DNA of 64,000 bases. Origin: CBDCGS01 sp965216915. GTDB taxonomy: Bacteria; Pseudomonadota; Alphaproteobacteria; UBA828. The translations under genes and the position numbers were made by a program. Below, piece by piece: positions 16,472-25,917 of this stretch. Position 1 is the stretch's first letter. Each line of letters starts with the position of its first letter. The notes beneath the pieces are model-generated. The model was not told the origin of the DNA. It did no database searches and saw nothing but the letters and a program-made list of their open reading frames with translations. The stretch is taken from the NCBI GenBank assembly GCA_965216915.1, contig CBDCGS010000011.1, positions 1 to 64,000 of the forward strand, in the 5' to 3' direction.

Positions 16472-18529
16472 ATGTCAACGGACATTGTCAACACCGCCTG
16501 TCCCCACGACTGCCCAAGCACCTGTGCCTTGGAGGTCGAGCGGCTGAGCGCGACGCGGATCGGGGCCGTGCGCGGCGCCCGCGACAACGATTACACCGCC
16601 GGTGTGATCTGCGCCAAGGTCGCCCGCTATGCCGAGCGCGTGCACCATCCGGGGCGGCTCGCCACACCGCTGCAACGAGCCGGGGCAAAGGGCGACGGCG
16701 CGTTTCGCCCAATTGGCTGGGATGACGCACTCGACGTAATCGCCGAGGCCTTCGTGAAAGCCCAGGGCGCGCATGGCCGGGAGGCGGTTTGGCCTTACTA
16801 CTACGCCGGCACGATGGGCCTCGTGCAGCGCGATGGCATCAACCGCCTGCGCAACGTGATGGGATACTCCGGCCAGGACAACACGATCTGCTCGCGCATC
16901 TCGACCGACGGCTGGCGGGCCGGGGCCGGGGTCGTGTGGGGGCCGGACCCGCGGGAGATGGCCGTTTCCGACCTGATCATCGTGTGGGGCTGCAACCCCG
17001 CCTCGACCCAGGTCAATGTGATGAGCCACATCGCCCGCGCGCGCAAGACCCGCGATGCGAAGCTCGTGGTGATCGATCCCTACTCGACGCGGACGGCCGC
17101 CGTCGCCGATTGGCATCTCCCGGTGCTCCCCGGAACCGACGGCGCGCTTGCCTGCGGGATCATGCATGTGCTCTTCAAGGAAGGGCTCGCCGACCGCGCG
17201 TACATGGCGAAATACGCCGATTGCCCGGAGGCGCTGGAAGCGCATCTCGAAACGCGCGATCCGGCCTGGGCCGAGTCGATCAGCGGCGTGCCGGCCGACG
17301 ACATCGTCGCGCTCGCGCGCATGATCGGGCACACCGACCGCACCTTCATCCGCCTCGGCTACGGCTTCACCCGCACCCGCAACGGCGCGGCCAACATGCA
17401 CGCGGCGACCTCGGTCGCGACGGTCGCGGGCCTCTGGCAGCATGAGGGAGGCGGCGCCTTCTACGCCAATCCCGGGATCTATCGCATCGACCATTCGATC
17501 ATTCAGGGCCTCGCCGCGCACGACCCGGCCGTGCGCACGCTCGACATGTCGCGCATCGGTGCCGTGCTCACCGGCGAGGCGACGGACCTCGGCGATGGCC
17601 CACCGGTGACCGCCATGATCATGCAAAACGTCAACCCCGCCGCGGTCGCGCCGGAATCACGCAAGGTGCGCGCGGGCCTGCTGCGCGACGATCTTTTCCT
17701 CGCCGTGCACGAGCAGTTCACCACGGACACGGTGAAATACGCCGACATTGTGCTGCCGGCGACCACCTTCCTCGAGCATGACGACCTCTATCAGGGCGGC
17801 GGGCACATGTACCTGCAGGTTGGGCCGAAGGTGATCGAGCCGTTTGCGGAGGCGCGCGCGAACCACGATGTGGTCTGCGCGCTCGCCAAGCGCCTCGGCG
17901 CCGCTCACCCCGGCTTCGAGATGACGGCGATGGAGATCATCGACGAGACCCTGACGCTCTCGGGCTGGCCCGATGCCGCGACGCTCATCGCCGAGCGCTG
18001 GCATGACTGCAGCCCATCGTTCGAGGAGGCGCATTTCCTCGCCGGCTTCGGCTTCCCGGACGGCAAGTTCCGCTTCAGGCCGGATTGGGCCTCGATCGGC
18101 GAGAGCCACGCGATGATGCCGGCCTTGCCGGACCATATGCCGGCGATCGACGCAGCGGATACCGACTATCCGTTCCGCCTCGTCACCGCGCCGGCGCACA
18201 ATTATCTCAACTCAAGCTTCACCGAGACGGCGACATCGCAAAAGAAGGAGATGCGGCCGAGCGTGCTGGTGCATCCGGCCGACGCCGCTGATCTCGGCAT
18301 CGCGGACGGTGACCGCGTGCGGGTGGGGAGCCGCCGCGACGATATCGTCATTCACGCGCGCATCGGCAATGGCCAGCGCCGCGGCACGGTGGTCATCGAA
18401 AGCATCTGGCCGAACGGCGCCTTCGAAGAGGGCCTCGGCGTCAACACGCTGACCTCCGCGGAGCGCGCAGCGCCGAACGGCGGCGCCGTGTTTCACGACA
18501 CCGCCGTCTGGATCAGACCGATCAACTAG
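16472..18529 (+). CDS. Molybdopterin oxidoreductase (formate dehydrogenase/BisC-like)
   Basis: The protein has 685 residues with an N-terminal [4Fe-4S] site of Cys10, Cys14, Cys18 and Cys47 (CPHDCPSTC ... ICAK), then the molybdopterin domain (WPYYYAGTMG, DLIIVWGCNPASTQ, PVLPGTDGALACG) and a C-terminal molydopterin-dinucleotide-binding barrel (VLVHPADAADLGIADGDRVRV). There is no Tat signal, so it acts in the cytosol. The metal ligand position reads ICSRIST, which does not clearly show a Cys or selenocysteine, so formate dehydrogenase activity is not assured. The start is ATG 16472 behind CGGAGACCAGG. No small electron-transfer subunit is adjacent. Its stop codon lies in repeat copy 2. Confidence 0.88.
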   Translation: MSTDIVNTACPHDCPSTCALEVERLSATRIGAVRGARDNDYTAGVICAKVARYAERVHHPGRLATPLQRAGAKGDGAFRPIGWDDALDVIAEAFVKAQGAHGREAVWPYYYAGTMGLVQRDGINRLRNVMGYSGQDNTICSRISTDGWRAGAGVVWGPDPREMAVSDLIIVWGCNPASTQVNVMSHIARARKTRDAKLVVIDPYSTRTAAVADWHLPVLPGTDGALACGIMHVLFKEGLADRAYMAKYADCPEALEAHLETRDPAWAESISGVPADDIVALARMIGHTDRTFIRLGYGFTRTRNGAANMHAATSVATVAGLWQHEGGGAFYANPGIYRIDHSIIQGLAAHDPAVRTLDMSRIGAVLTGEATDLGDGPPVTAMIMQNVNPAAVAPESRKVRAGLLRDDLFLAVHEQFTTDTVKYADIVLPATTFLEHDDLYQGGGHMYLQVGPKVIEPFAEARANHDVVCALAKRLGAAHPGFEMTAMEIIDETLTLSGWPDAATLIAERWHDCSPSFEEAHFLAGFGFPDGKFRFRPDWASIGESHAMMPALPDHMPAIDAADTDYPFRLVTAPAHNYLNSSFTETATSQKKEMRPSVLVHPADAADLGIADGDRVRVGSRRDDIVIHARIGNGQRRGTVVIESIWPNGAFEEGLGVNTLTSAERAAPNGGAVFHDTAVWIRPIN

Positions 18530-18633
18530 AGAAGCAAATCCCGCGCAGGTGCGATCACCTGCGACGACGCATTTGCGTCAATGCCAATGAGAGAGGGCAT
18601 GTCGCGTGAGCATGAGTGAACGCGACATGCCCC
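18526..18633 (+). repeat. Three-hairpin palindromic repeat, copy 2
   Basis: The copy begins with CTAGAGAAGCAAATCCC at 18526 and ends near 18633. It keeps GCAGGTG-CGAT-CACCTGC (18545-18562), GACGCA-TT-TGCGTC, and a perfect 13-bp arm pair GGGCATGTCGCGT (18595-18607) with ACGCGACATGCCC (18620-18632). Compared with copies 1 and 4 the right end is decayed, so the outer CTAG is lost there. The TAG at 18527-18529 stops the oxidoreductase gene. It lies between convergent genes, directly before a separate terminator for the minus-strand gene. Confidence 0.85.
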
Positions 18634-18672
18634 AAAAAGCGACCGGCGCCCTGGGAACCCCAGGGCGCCGGT
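18634..18672 (-). terminator. Rho-independent terminator of the PEP-CTERM gene
   Basis: A perfect 14-bp stem, ACCGGCGCCCTGGG (18642-18655) with CCCAGGGCGCCGGT (18659-18672), closes a 3-base loop. Read on the minus strand it is followed within three bases by five Ts (18638-18634). It begins 25 bases past the stop codon of the PEP-CTERM gene. Confidence 0.88.
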
Positions 18673-18696
18673 GCCTACATCGTCAAGCTAGCTGGC

Positions 18697-19980
18697 CTAG
18701 GCGGCCGTGCGCTGCCTGCGCCTCCTGTAGCGCTGCAGCGCGCCAAGCCCGAGCGCTCCGAGGCCGAGGCCGAGGAGCGAAAGGGTGGCCGGCTCCGGCA
18801 CATCCGGCGGATCGATCGGCGTGCCGATGATGAAGAGCTGCTCGAACCCGTTGTCGATGCGTGCCATCCGCAGATCCACGGACAGCAGATCGAAGCCGGA
18901 CAGCGGATCGAGGATCAGATCGCTCAGCTGCTGATTGAACAGAGCGAACGCCGCTTCGTTGGCACCGAGATTCTGGTTGACGGTCTGTGATCCGGCCGGG
19001 CTGCCAACGTCGGTGCAAGGCCCAAGTGCGATCAACGTGTTCGTGTTGGTATCGACACAAATCTCGCCATGAACGTGCGCCCATTTGTCGTCGGCGTCGG
19101 GCAAGATGTCATCGCCCGGGTCGGTTGGGTCGAGGTCGCCCGCGCCCAGCTGCTCCCAAGCCTGCCCGGGAATGCCGGTGGTGACATTGCCGGAAAGCTG
19201 GAACTCGATCTGTGCCCCGGTGGTCGTGTTCGTCAGCGTGACCAGAAGGAAGCCGAGCATGTCCTGACCGTCATTCACGCGCTGGGCGTCGACCAGGTTC
19301 TGCGGTGTCGAGTCGCCGATATCGCAGGGAGTCCCGTTGACCGACGTCGTGATGGTCACCCCGTCGCAGGTCGGCACGGGGAAATTGCTCCCCTTGTTCT
19401 CCTCATTCAGATTGAAGAAGAACACGACCTCGTTGCCCGCGCCGATGAAATTGCGGATATCAGCCGTCGTGGAGTCCCACACATTTCCATCGGGCACGTT
19501 CGGGTTATGGCTCGTCCCAATCACCTCAACATTATCGCCTTGGGCCGGAAAGTCGGGCGCCGGGTCGGTGATGCTCATCATCTCGAAGTTCACCGAGAGG
19601 CTGCCGCCGGGCACCGAGTTCGGTGTGCCATAAGCATCATCAACGGTTGGCGGATCGTTCCCCGGAGAGATGTTGTTCACGGGCGCGCCGGCCCCGGTCC
19701 CGATGGTGATGGCGTTCTGGTTCAAGAAGCCCGGGCTCGAATCCTGATGGAACGGATCGCCCGGCTGCGGCGTTCCCGCCCCAGCGACGAAATTCAAGAA
19801 CGCCAGCGAATAGACGTCGAAATCCTCGAATTCCAGACAGGTTAGAGGCGCGACACAGGCCGGCAGCGACGCCAGAGCCTTGGCCTCCTGTGGCGCGAGC
19901 GCCGTGGCACCGAAGGGAATGGCGCCCGCGAGCACCAGGCCCGCCACCGTCGCCCTAATCCGAGTCCTCCGCACTTTCAT
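18697..19980 (-). CDS. PEP-CTERM sorting-domain secreted protein
   Basis: The protein has 427 residues from ATG 19980, five bases behind GGAG. A Sec signal peptide covers about residues 1-33 (KVRRTRIRATVAGLVLAGAIPFGATALA). The C-terminus from residue 394 is the classic sorting tail: VPEPATL, a hydrophobic segment, then RRRRQR. Such tails are cut by exosortase (EpsH/XrtA) and the proteins go to the surface or extracellular matrix. The 360-residue body is rich in Asn, Asp, Gly and Thr with three Cys pairs, consistent with a beta-rich extracellular protein; its role is unknown. No exosortase gene lies in the window. It has its own terminator. Confidence 0.9.
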   Translation of the reverse strand: MKVRRTRIRATVAGLVLAGAIPFGATALAPQEAKALASLPACVAPLTCLEFEDFDVYSLAFLNFVAGAGTPQPGDPFHQDSSPGFLNQNAITIGTGAGAPVNNISPGNDPPTVDDAYGTPNSVPGGSLSVNFEMMSITDPAPDFPAQGDNVEVIGTSHNPNVPDGNVWDSTTADIRNFIGAGNEVVFFFNLNEENKGSNFPVPTCDGVTITTSVNGTPCDIGDSTPQNLVDAQRVNDGQDMLGFLLVTLTNTTTGAQIEFQLSGNVTTGIPGQAWEQLGAGDLDPTDPGDDILPDADDKWAHVHGEICVDTNTNTLIALGPCTDVGSPAGSQTVNQNLGANEAAFALFNQQLSDLILDPLSGFDLLSVDLRMARIDNGFEQLFIIGTPIDPPDVPEPATLSLLGLGLGALGLGALQRYRRRRQRTAA

Positions 19981-20385
19981 CCTAGTCTCCATACGCTCGA
20001 CGGCCTTTCCACATATGCCTTGTGGCACTCTTAATTATTGCTGTTGCCACGGGCGAAGCCGTTTCCTCGTCCCGATGAGATTCTAAAAGCAAGATCCGTG
20101 CCAATATTTTTTATCGCTACAAATCAACGAGTTAGAAAACCGCCGCTGCGCCGAGCGTCAATTTTTTTTACACGTCCACGACCCGAATCCGGCGCGCGCG
20201 TTCGCACCTTGGCGGCACGATCGACGTCAACGCACTGTAAACATGGTTAATTTCGGTAATTTCGTGGATGTAAAGAAGCTTTACAGCGCGATGCGGGTGC
20301 CACCCACAGCTAGACCTAACGGAGGACACGCCGCCCTCCCGGCCAGCGCCACGGCGCCGCGGTATATCCTGCTACGCCCGGTGGC
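19981..20385. promoter_or_regulatory. AT-richer gap holding the PEP-CTERM gene promoter
   Basis: This 405-base gap between two minus-strand genes is clearly more AT-rich than its surroundings. It contains a perfect palindrome TGTAAAG-aag-CTTTACA at 20269-20285, a further TGTAAA at 20236, and a spaced inverted repeat GTGGCA (20022-20027) / TGCCAC (20045-20050) just before the PEP-CTERM gene. These are reasonable operator candidates, but no -10/-35 pair stands out. No gene was found in it; short frames here lack protein character. Confidence 0.45.
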
Positions 20386-23300
20386 TTATTCCGGCGGCAA
20401 AACCTGGACGTTGGTGGCATCGATCACGGCGCCGTCTTGCAGCGTGACCACCGATTGGAAGCCCTCGAGCGCGGAATCGCTGTCGAAATAGAGCGTGTCC
20501 GCGTTGGGGTCGAACACGAAGTGGCCCTCCTGCGCGCGCACGCCGCTGTTCGTGCCGTCATAATCCTCCACCACCCGGAAGTTGAACCCGGGCAACGGAC
20601 CGAAATAATTGCCGAGATTGAACGCCGGGCCGAAGAACGCCAGGGTGTCGCCCACGAAATCGGTGATCGTGGTCTGGGCAAGCGCGCCAACCGTGCCGTC
20701 GGCGACCGCGGCGAGCTCGTCGCCGAAGAACTCGAAGCGATCCACACCGGCGCCGCCGGTCAGCACGTTCTGGCCGGCACCACCGATGATGATGTCGTTG
20801 CCGCCACCGCCCGCGATCACATCATCGCCGAGCCCGCCGAGGAAGAGGTTGGCGTTGCCGTCGCCGATGATCGTGTCGCCGCCGTCTGTGCCGAACACGT
20901 TCTCGAAATTCGCGATCTGGTCGACGAAATCGTCGCCGCCGACGCGTACGATCTGACCGGTCGCGAAATCGATGGTCAGGCCGTCGAGCCCGAGCTCGCG
21001 CGCGTCCAAGATGTCGACACCATCACCGCCATCCAGCACATCGCTGCCGCGGCTCACAATCACGAAATCGCCGCCGCCGCCAGCCTGAATCACGTCGTTG
21101 CCGGCGCCGCCGTCGAGCTGGTCGGAGAAATTGCCGCCGAGCAGCGTGTCCTGCCCGGCGCCGCCGTCGAGAAAGCCCAGACCCTGCTGGCCGTCGAGGA
21201 CATCGTCCCCGGCCTCGCCGAACAGCTGATTGAACCCCGTGCCGCCGTCGAGCAGATCGTTGCCGGCGCCGCCGTTGAGGATGTCGCCGCCGCCACCGCC
21301 GAGCACCTGATCGTTACCAGCGCCGCCGTTCAGCACGTCGAACCCGTCGCGTCCATCGAGCAGGTCGTCGCCCGCGCCGCCGGTGAGCTCGTTGTTCTGG
21401 GCGTCGCCGCGGATCTGGTCCGCCTCGCCGGTGCCGATGACGTTCTCGATGTCGATCAGCGTGTCGTCGAGCGAATCGTCGTCCTCCGCGGTTCCGGCCT
21501 CGAGGTCGACGAAAATCGGGCTGCCCCCCAAACCGGAATAATCGACCGTGTCTTCCTCGAAGAAGAAGAGGTCGCCCGTGCCGTCGAAAATATCGTCGCC
21601 GCCGCTGTGGAGAAAGATGTCGCTCCCGGCCCGGCCGCGCAACGTGTCCTCGCCGAGGCCACCATCCAAAATGTCGTCACCGTCATTGCCGTCGAGCTGA
21701 TTGGCGCCCGCATCGCCGGTGATCTCATCATCTTCGGTCGAGCCGATGACGTTCTCGATATCGGTGAGCGTGTCGTCGCCCTGACCGAACGCGGTCCCGC
21801 TCGCGAGATCGACGATGACGGCAAGCGAGACATCGCTGAAATCGGCGGTATCGCTATCCGCGCCGCCGTCCAGGTCGTCGTCGCCGAGACCGCCGAGCAA
21901 GCGGTCATCGCCGTCGAGCCCAAAGAGTTCGTCTGCGCCATCGATGCCGCGCAGCTCGTTGTTGCCCGCGTCGCCCTCGAGAAAATCACCGAATTCGGAG
22001 CCGATCAGGCCCTCGAAACCGCTGAGCGTGTCGGTGTCGTCGCCTTGAAATGCGAGCCCGTCGGCCAGGCTGGCGTCGACAAAGTCGAAGTCCGCGGTGT
22101 CGAACGCCGCGAGATCGAAGCCGAAGCCGCCCTCCAAGTCATCGCTGCCGAAGCCGCCATTGATGACGTCGTTGCCGAAGCCGCCGTCGATCTCGTCGTT
22201 GCCGAAGCCGCCATCGATCAGGTTCGCGAAGCCGTTGCCGAGGATGATGTCGTCGCCGCTGGAACCGATGACGTTCTGGATATTGACCAACGCGTCGACA
22301 TCGCCGTTGTCGGCGAGCGCGGTTCCCGCAACCAGGTCGATGGTCGCGCCGAAGCCACCCGAATCGATGCTGATGTCCTGAAAGCTCGCGGTGTTGTTGA
22401 AGCCGAAGCCGCCGTTCAGGAAATCGTCGCCGTCGCCGCCGTCGAGAATGTCGTCGCCAAAGCCACCGAACAGATCGTCGTCGCCGAAGAGACCGCGCAG
22501 CTCGTCATTGCCCCCATCGCCGATCAGGATGTTGTCGTTGTCGTCACCGATGATTTCGTCATCGAGGAAACTGCCGATCACCTCCTCGATATTGCTGATC
22601 GTGCCGCCGCCCGCGCCGCCCGCAATGGTGCCGGCGAGCAGATTCACCTGGACGCCGGTGATGCCGTCAACCTCGTCGAAGAGCACGGTATCGAAATCCG
22701 CACCGCCGTCGATGTCGTCGGTGCCGAGGCCGGGCAGCAGGAAGTCGTCACCGGCACCGCCCTCGAGCAGATCGTCGCCCTCGCCGCCCTCGAGCTCGTC
22801 ATCACCGAAGCCGCCGCGCAAGATATCGTTGCCGTCGTCGCCGAGGATGAGGTCAGCGCCATCGCCGCCGTCGAGCGTGTCGTCGCCGGAATCGCCGAAA
22901 AGGACATCGTCACCGGCCAGCCCCGAGATCGTGTCGTCACCCTCGCTGCCGTCGAGGACGTCGCCGACGAGAGCGTCGTCATTGCCGGTGATGTCGTCGG
23001 CCTCGGCGGAGCCGATGACCTCCTCGAAATTGAACAACACGTCGTCGATGCCGGCGCCGAAGGCCACGTTCTCGCTGAGGTCGATGAGCATCGCGCCGGC
23101 GCCGCTATAGCTCACGATATCGAAGCCGGCGCCGCCATCGAGCTCGTTGAAGCCGAACCCGCCCTCGATGAAGTCATCGCCGCCGAAGCCGTTGAGCAGG
23201 TCGTCGCCGTCCTCGCCGATCAGAACGTCATTGGCGGCCGAGCCGTCGATCACGTCGCCGAACTCGGTGCCGACGATCCGCGTGATGCCGATCAACTGAT

Positions 23301-25917
23301 CGATCCCGGTCTCGGTGTTCACCGTGCCGGCGGCGAGATCCGCGTTGATGACGTCGTTCTCGCTCGCATAGGTCGCCGTGGTGTTCGCGTTGCCCTGCAG
23401 CGTGTCGGCGCCGATGCCGCCGTCCAGAATGTCGAAGCCGGGACCCGCGATCAGGGTGTCATCACCGGCGCCGCCGAAGAGCTGCTTGGTGCCGAACCCT
23501 GCGTTCTGCACCTCCAGGCGATCGTTGCCCGCCTCGCCGAAGAGCTGATCGTTCCCGTCGCCTGAAACGAGCAGCGTATCGTCTCCATCGCCGCCGAAGA
23601 GCCGGTCGGTCGCTTGGTCAAAGCCGCCATTCAGCGTGTCGTTGCCGGCGTCGCCGAAGAGCTCGTCGGCCTGCGGCCCGCCGGTGATGATGTCGTTCCC
23701 ATCGGCGCCGCGGATGATGTTCGGGCCGCCCGTGCCGCCGAAGATGTCGTCGCCGCCCGTCAGCTCCGCCTCGAGCTGGACGCCGTTGCTCACGTGAAGC
23801 GTCTCGCCACCAGGCCCGACGAGCGTCACGAGATTGTCCGGAGTGATCCCGACGAAGCTCCAACCCGCGCCGACATTGATCGAATCCGTCGCGTTCAGCG
23901 CGATGATCAGCTCGTTGCCCCCGTCGGTCAGCGGCGCGAGATCGGCCGGGTCGAGGAAGACGGCGTTGTCGAACCCGCCGGCGGCAACATCGATTTTCTC
24001 GATGTTCGTCCAGGGCGCCTCCAAGTTGATCTCGCCTTCGGCCCGGAAATGCACGACGTCGAATTCCGTTCCGCCGGCCGCATCGCCGTCGAAGGGATCG
24101 ACGAGATTGTTTGTGACGAAGCTCTCCTCGATCGAGACCGTGAAGGTGCCGCCGATGAATTCGCTGGGCGAGGTCACCTGCAGAAAATACGCGCCGTCGA
24201 CGTCAGGCACGAAATCGATCAGCGAGTTGTCGTTGCCGGAAAAGCCGGGCGTGCCGTTGTCCTCGTCCTCGCCGAGGATTTGAAAGCCGTTCTCCTCGGT
24301 ATCGAGGGCGAACAGCACCGGATCGTCGAGCGTGCCGCCGAAGTCGGCGCTGCCCGGTGCAAACAAGCCCGCGCCGTCACCCCTCGCCTGCGCGGTGTAG
24401 TGAACGCCGCCGAGCAGGCTCACCTCGAAGGCGTCGGCGTCACCGGCCGGCTGGTCACGAAAGAACTGACGAAGAAAATCGCCTTCGTTCGGGCTCAGCT
24501 CACCCAGCGCCGATTGGCCGAGGCCGAGCACCACCGATTCGAAGATGGCCGGGGGTAAATTGTTGACGAAGATTACGTTGATGACATTTGGGACGAGGAA
24601 CTCGTCGACCAGGAGGGGATCCTCTTCGTCGGTTTCGGAGGTGCTACCCGGAAGCAGCTCCTCCCCATCGATCACCAGGCCGATCCCGCCATAGTCGACC
24701 GGCGCCGGATCCGGCGCGAAAAGGTCGGCGATGATGCCGTCCGAGCCGCCGCTGCCGAACGCGGGGTCGTAGGGGGCGTCACCCAGGCCGAGGTCCCGCG
24801 AGCCAGCCCCCGCCCCGGCGCCCGTGCCCGTCTCGTCGGCATCGGTTCCGTCGTCGTCGTCGTCGGCGCCTTCGCCGGCAGCCGGCGCGATCTGCGCCAG
24901 GAACGTCGCAATGTCACCGTTCAGGCTCGCCCCAATCGTCGCCGCGATGCCCTCGACCACGGGCGCTTGCGGGAGCGCGCTCCAAAGTTGTCCCAGCAAG
25001 CCGGCGACGTGCTCGGGCTCGGCCTGATAGACCTCGGGCACGTCGAACACGCTCGCAACGGACGCCGCTTGGTAGGATTGGCTGAGCACGATCGGCGGCG
25101 TGCCGTCGAACGTCATCGCCTGGGTCATCACCGAGATGGCGCCCGAACTCACCACCTCGCCGATCTTCGGCAGCAGCACGAACGTGTTGAGGTCGCCTTC
25201 GGGCGCCGACTGAATCGCGACATTGGTGCCCCGCACGCCAATCGTCGCAACCGGGCTGCGCACCACCATCTCGTCCGGGTTGTTGGCCGCGACCTCACCC
25301 GAAACGAACACGAACACACCTTCGAGAACCGAAAACGCCGATCGCCCGGCGAGGGTCGTCGGATCGAACACCAACTCGTCGAGGACCATGCGCGCGTTCT
25401 CGCCGATCGAGAACACGGTCTCGTCCAAGAACGTGATGGCGATCGCCGCGTCGGCGCCCGTCTCGAGAACATCGCCTTGGAAGACGACCGAATCGACCTC
25501 GAGGCTCTCCTGAGAACCGTCGAGCCGCGTCGCCGTGACCGCGCCCGTCGCATCGGTCACGCGCCCGATCGGCTGGTCGGCCACGAGCGCGCCCTCTTGC
25601 GCATATTGCGCGGGCGCCGCCGGGCCGGCGAGGATCGCAACGAGATCGGCCGGCAGCAGAGCGCCTTCCGCGCTGATCAATGCAGGCGGTGCGGCGAGCG
25701 TGAAATAGCCGGTCACGAGAACCGTCGTGCCATCTGGGCCAACCAGCAGCAAATCCGGGCCGGCCCGCACAAACTCGGCGCCGCTCAGCGACGCACCGCT
25801 CGGCATGAGAAGCGGGCCGTCCCCCGCGGCCGCCGCGATTACATGGTCGTAGGCGTGGGCAGCACCGTCTGCATCGTGCGATGCGGCACGAAGTGTCGGG
25901 TGTTTTTCAACGCTCAT
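20386..25917 (-). CDS. Giant FecR-domain RTX (calcium-binding repeat) protein
   Basis: The protein has 1843 residues. The N-terminal 240 residues end in a FecR-like domain (about 143-240: FQGDVLETGADAAIAITFLDETVFSIGENARMVLD has its usual pattern, then SPVATIGVRGTNV). Residues 350-375 are a DDDDD and Gly/Ala hinge; about 485-600 resemble a PPC-type beta domain. From 721 to about 1750 come dozens of GGxGxDxLx nonapeptides in blocks separated by eight spacer modules of the type VDLxxGTA ... NIENVIGS. The last 90 residues resemble the type I secretion tail of RTX proteins. It is very acidic with no Sec signal, so secretion by a type I system with Ca2+-driven folding outside is expected; no such transporter is in the window. 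GGGAAC precedes the start. Confidence 0.92.
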   Translation of the reverse strand: MSVEKHPTLRAASHDADGAAHAYDHVIAAAAGDGPLLMPSGASLSGAEFVRAGPDLLLVGPDGTTVLVTGYFTLAAPPALISAEGALLPADLVAILAGPAAPAQYAQEGALVADQPIGRVTDATGAVTATRLDGSQESLEVDSVVFQGDVLETGADAAIAITFLDETVFSIGENARMVLDELVFDPTTLAGRSAFSVLEGVFVFVSGEVAANNPDEMVVRSPVATIGVRGTNVAIQSAPEGDLNTFVLLPKIGEVVSSGAISVMTQAMTFDGTPPIVLSQSYQAASVASVFDVPEVYQAEPEHVAGLLGQLWSALPQAPVVEGIAATIGASLNGDIATFLAQIAPAAGEGADDDDDGTDADETGTGAGAGAGSRDLGLGDAPYDPAFGSGGSDGIIADLFAPDPAPVDYGGIGLVIDGEELLPGSTSETDEEDPLLVDEFLVPNVINVIFVNNLPPAIFESVVLGLGQSALGELSPNEGDFLRQFFRDQPAGDADAFEVSLLGGVHYTAQARGDGAGLFAPGSADFGGTLDDPVLFALDTEENGFQILGEDEDNGTPGFSGNDNSLIDFVPDVDGAYFLQVTSPSEFIGGTFTVSIEESFVTNNLVDPFDGDAAGGTEFDVVHFRAEGEINLEAPWTNIEKIDVAAGGFDNAVFLDPADLAPLTDGGNELIIALNATDSINVGAGWSFVGITPDNLVTLVGPGGETLHVSNGVQLEAELTGGDDIFGGTGGPNIIRGADGNDIITGGPQADELFGDAGNDTLNGGFDQATDRLFGGDGDDTLLVSGDGNDQLFGEAGNDRLEVQNAGFGTKQLFGGAGDDTLIAGPGFDILDGGIGADTLQGNANTTATYASENDVINADLAAGTVNTETGIDQLIGITRIVGTEFGDVIDGSAANDVLIGEDGDDLLNGFGGDDFIEGGFGFNELDGGAGFDIVSYSGAGAMLIDLSENVAFGAGIDDVLFNFEEVIGSAEADDITGNDDALVGDVLDGSEGDDTISGLAGDDVLFGDSGDDTLDGGDGADLILGDDGNDILRGGFGDDELEGGEGDDLLEGGAGDDFLLPGLGTDDIDGGADFDTVLFDEVDGITGVQVNLLAGTIAGGAGGGTISNIEEVIGSFLDDEIIGDDNDNILIGDGGNDELRGLFGDDDLFGGFGDDILDGGDGDDFLNGGFGFNNTASFQDISIDSGGFGATIDLVAGTALADNGDVDALVNIQNVIGSSGDDIILGNGFANLIDGGFGNDEIDGGFGNDVINGGFGSDDLEGGFGFDLAAFDTADFDFVDASLADGLAFQGDDTDTLSGFEGLIGSEFGDFLEGDAGNNELRGIDGADELFGLDGDDRLLGGLGDDDLDGGADSDTADFSDVSLAVIVDLASGTAFGQGDDTLTDIENVIGSTEDDEITGDAGANQLDGNDGDDILDGGLGEDTLRGRAGSDIFLHSGGDDIFDGTGDLFFFEEDTVDYSGLGGSPIFVDLEAGTAEDDDSLDDTLIDIENVIGTGEADQIRGDAQNNELTGGAGDDLLDGRDGFDVLNGGAGNDQVLGGGGGDILNGGAGNDLLDGGTGFNQLFGEAGDDVLDGQQGLGFLDGGAGQDTLLGGNFSDQLDGGAGNDVIQAGGGGDFVIVSRGSDVLDGGDGVDILDARELGLDGLTIDFATGQIVRVGGDDFVDQIANFENVFGTDGGDTIIGDGNANLFLGGLGDDVIAGGGGNDIIIGGAGQNVLTGGAGVDRFEFFGDELAAVADGTVGALAQTTITDFVGDTLAFFGPAFNLGNYFGPLPGFNFRVVEDYDGTNSGVRAQEGHFVFDPNADTLYFDSDSALEGFQSVVTLQDGAVIDATNVQVLPPE

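Noticed and set aside
20021..20055. A sigma-54 promoter (TGGCAC ... TTGC) in front of the PEP-CTERM gene
   Set aside because: The spacing between GG and GC is 14, not 10, and the best match lies on the wrong strand.
20437..23565. A 1042-codon open frame on the plus strand opposite the RTX gene
   Set aside because: It is antisense to the repeat region and reads as monotonous Val/Ala/Glu-rich text that follows the RTX codon pattern. The opposite strand has RTX motifs, so this frame is a by-product of repeated GC-rich codons.
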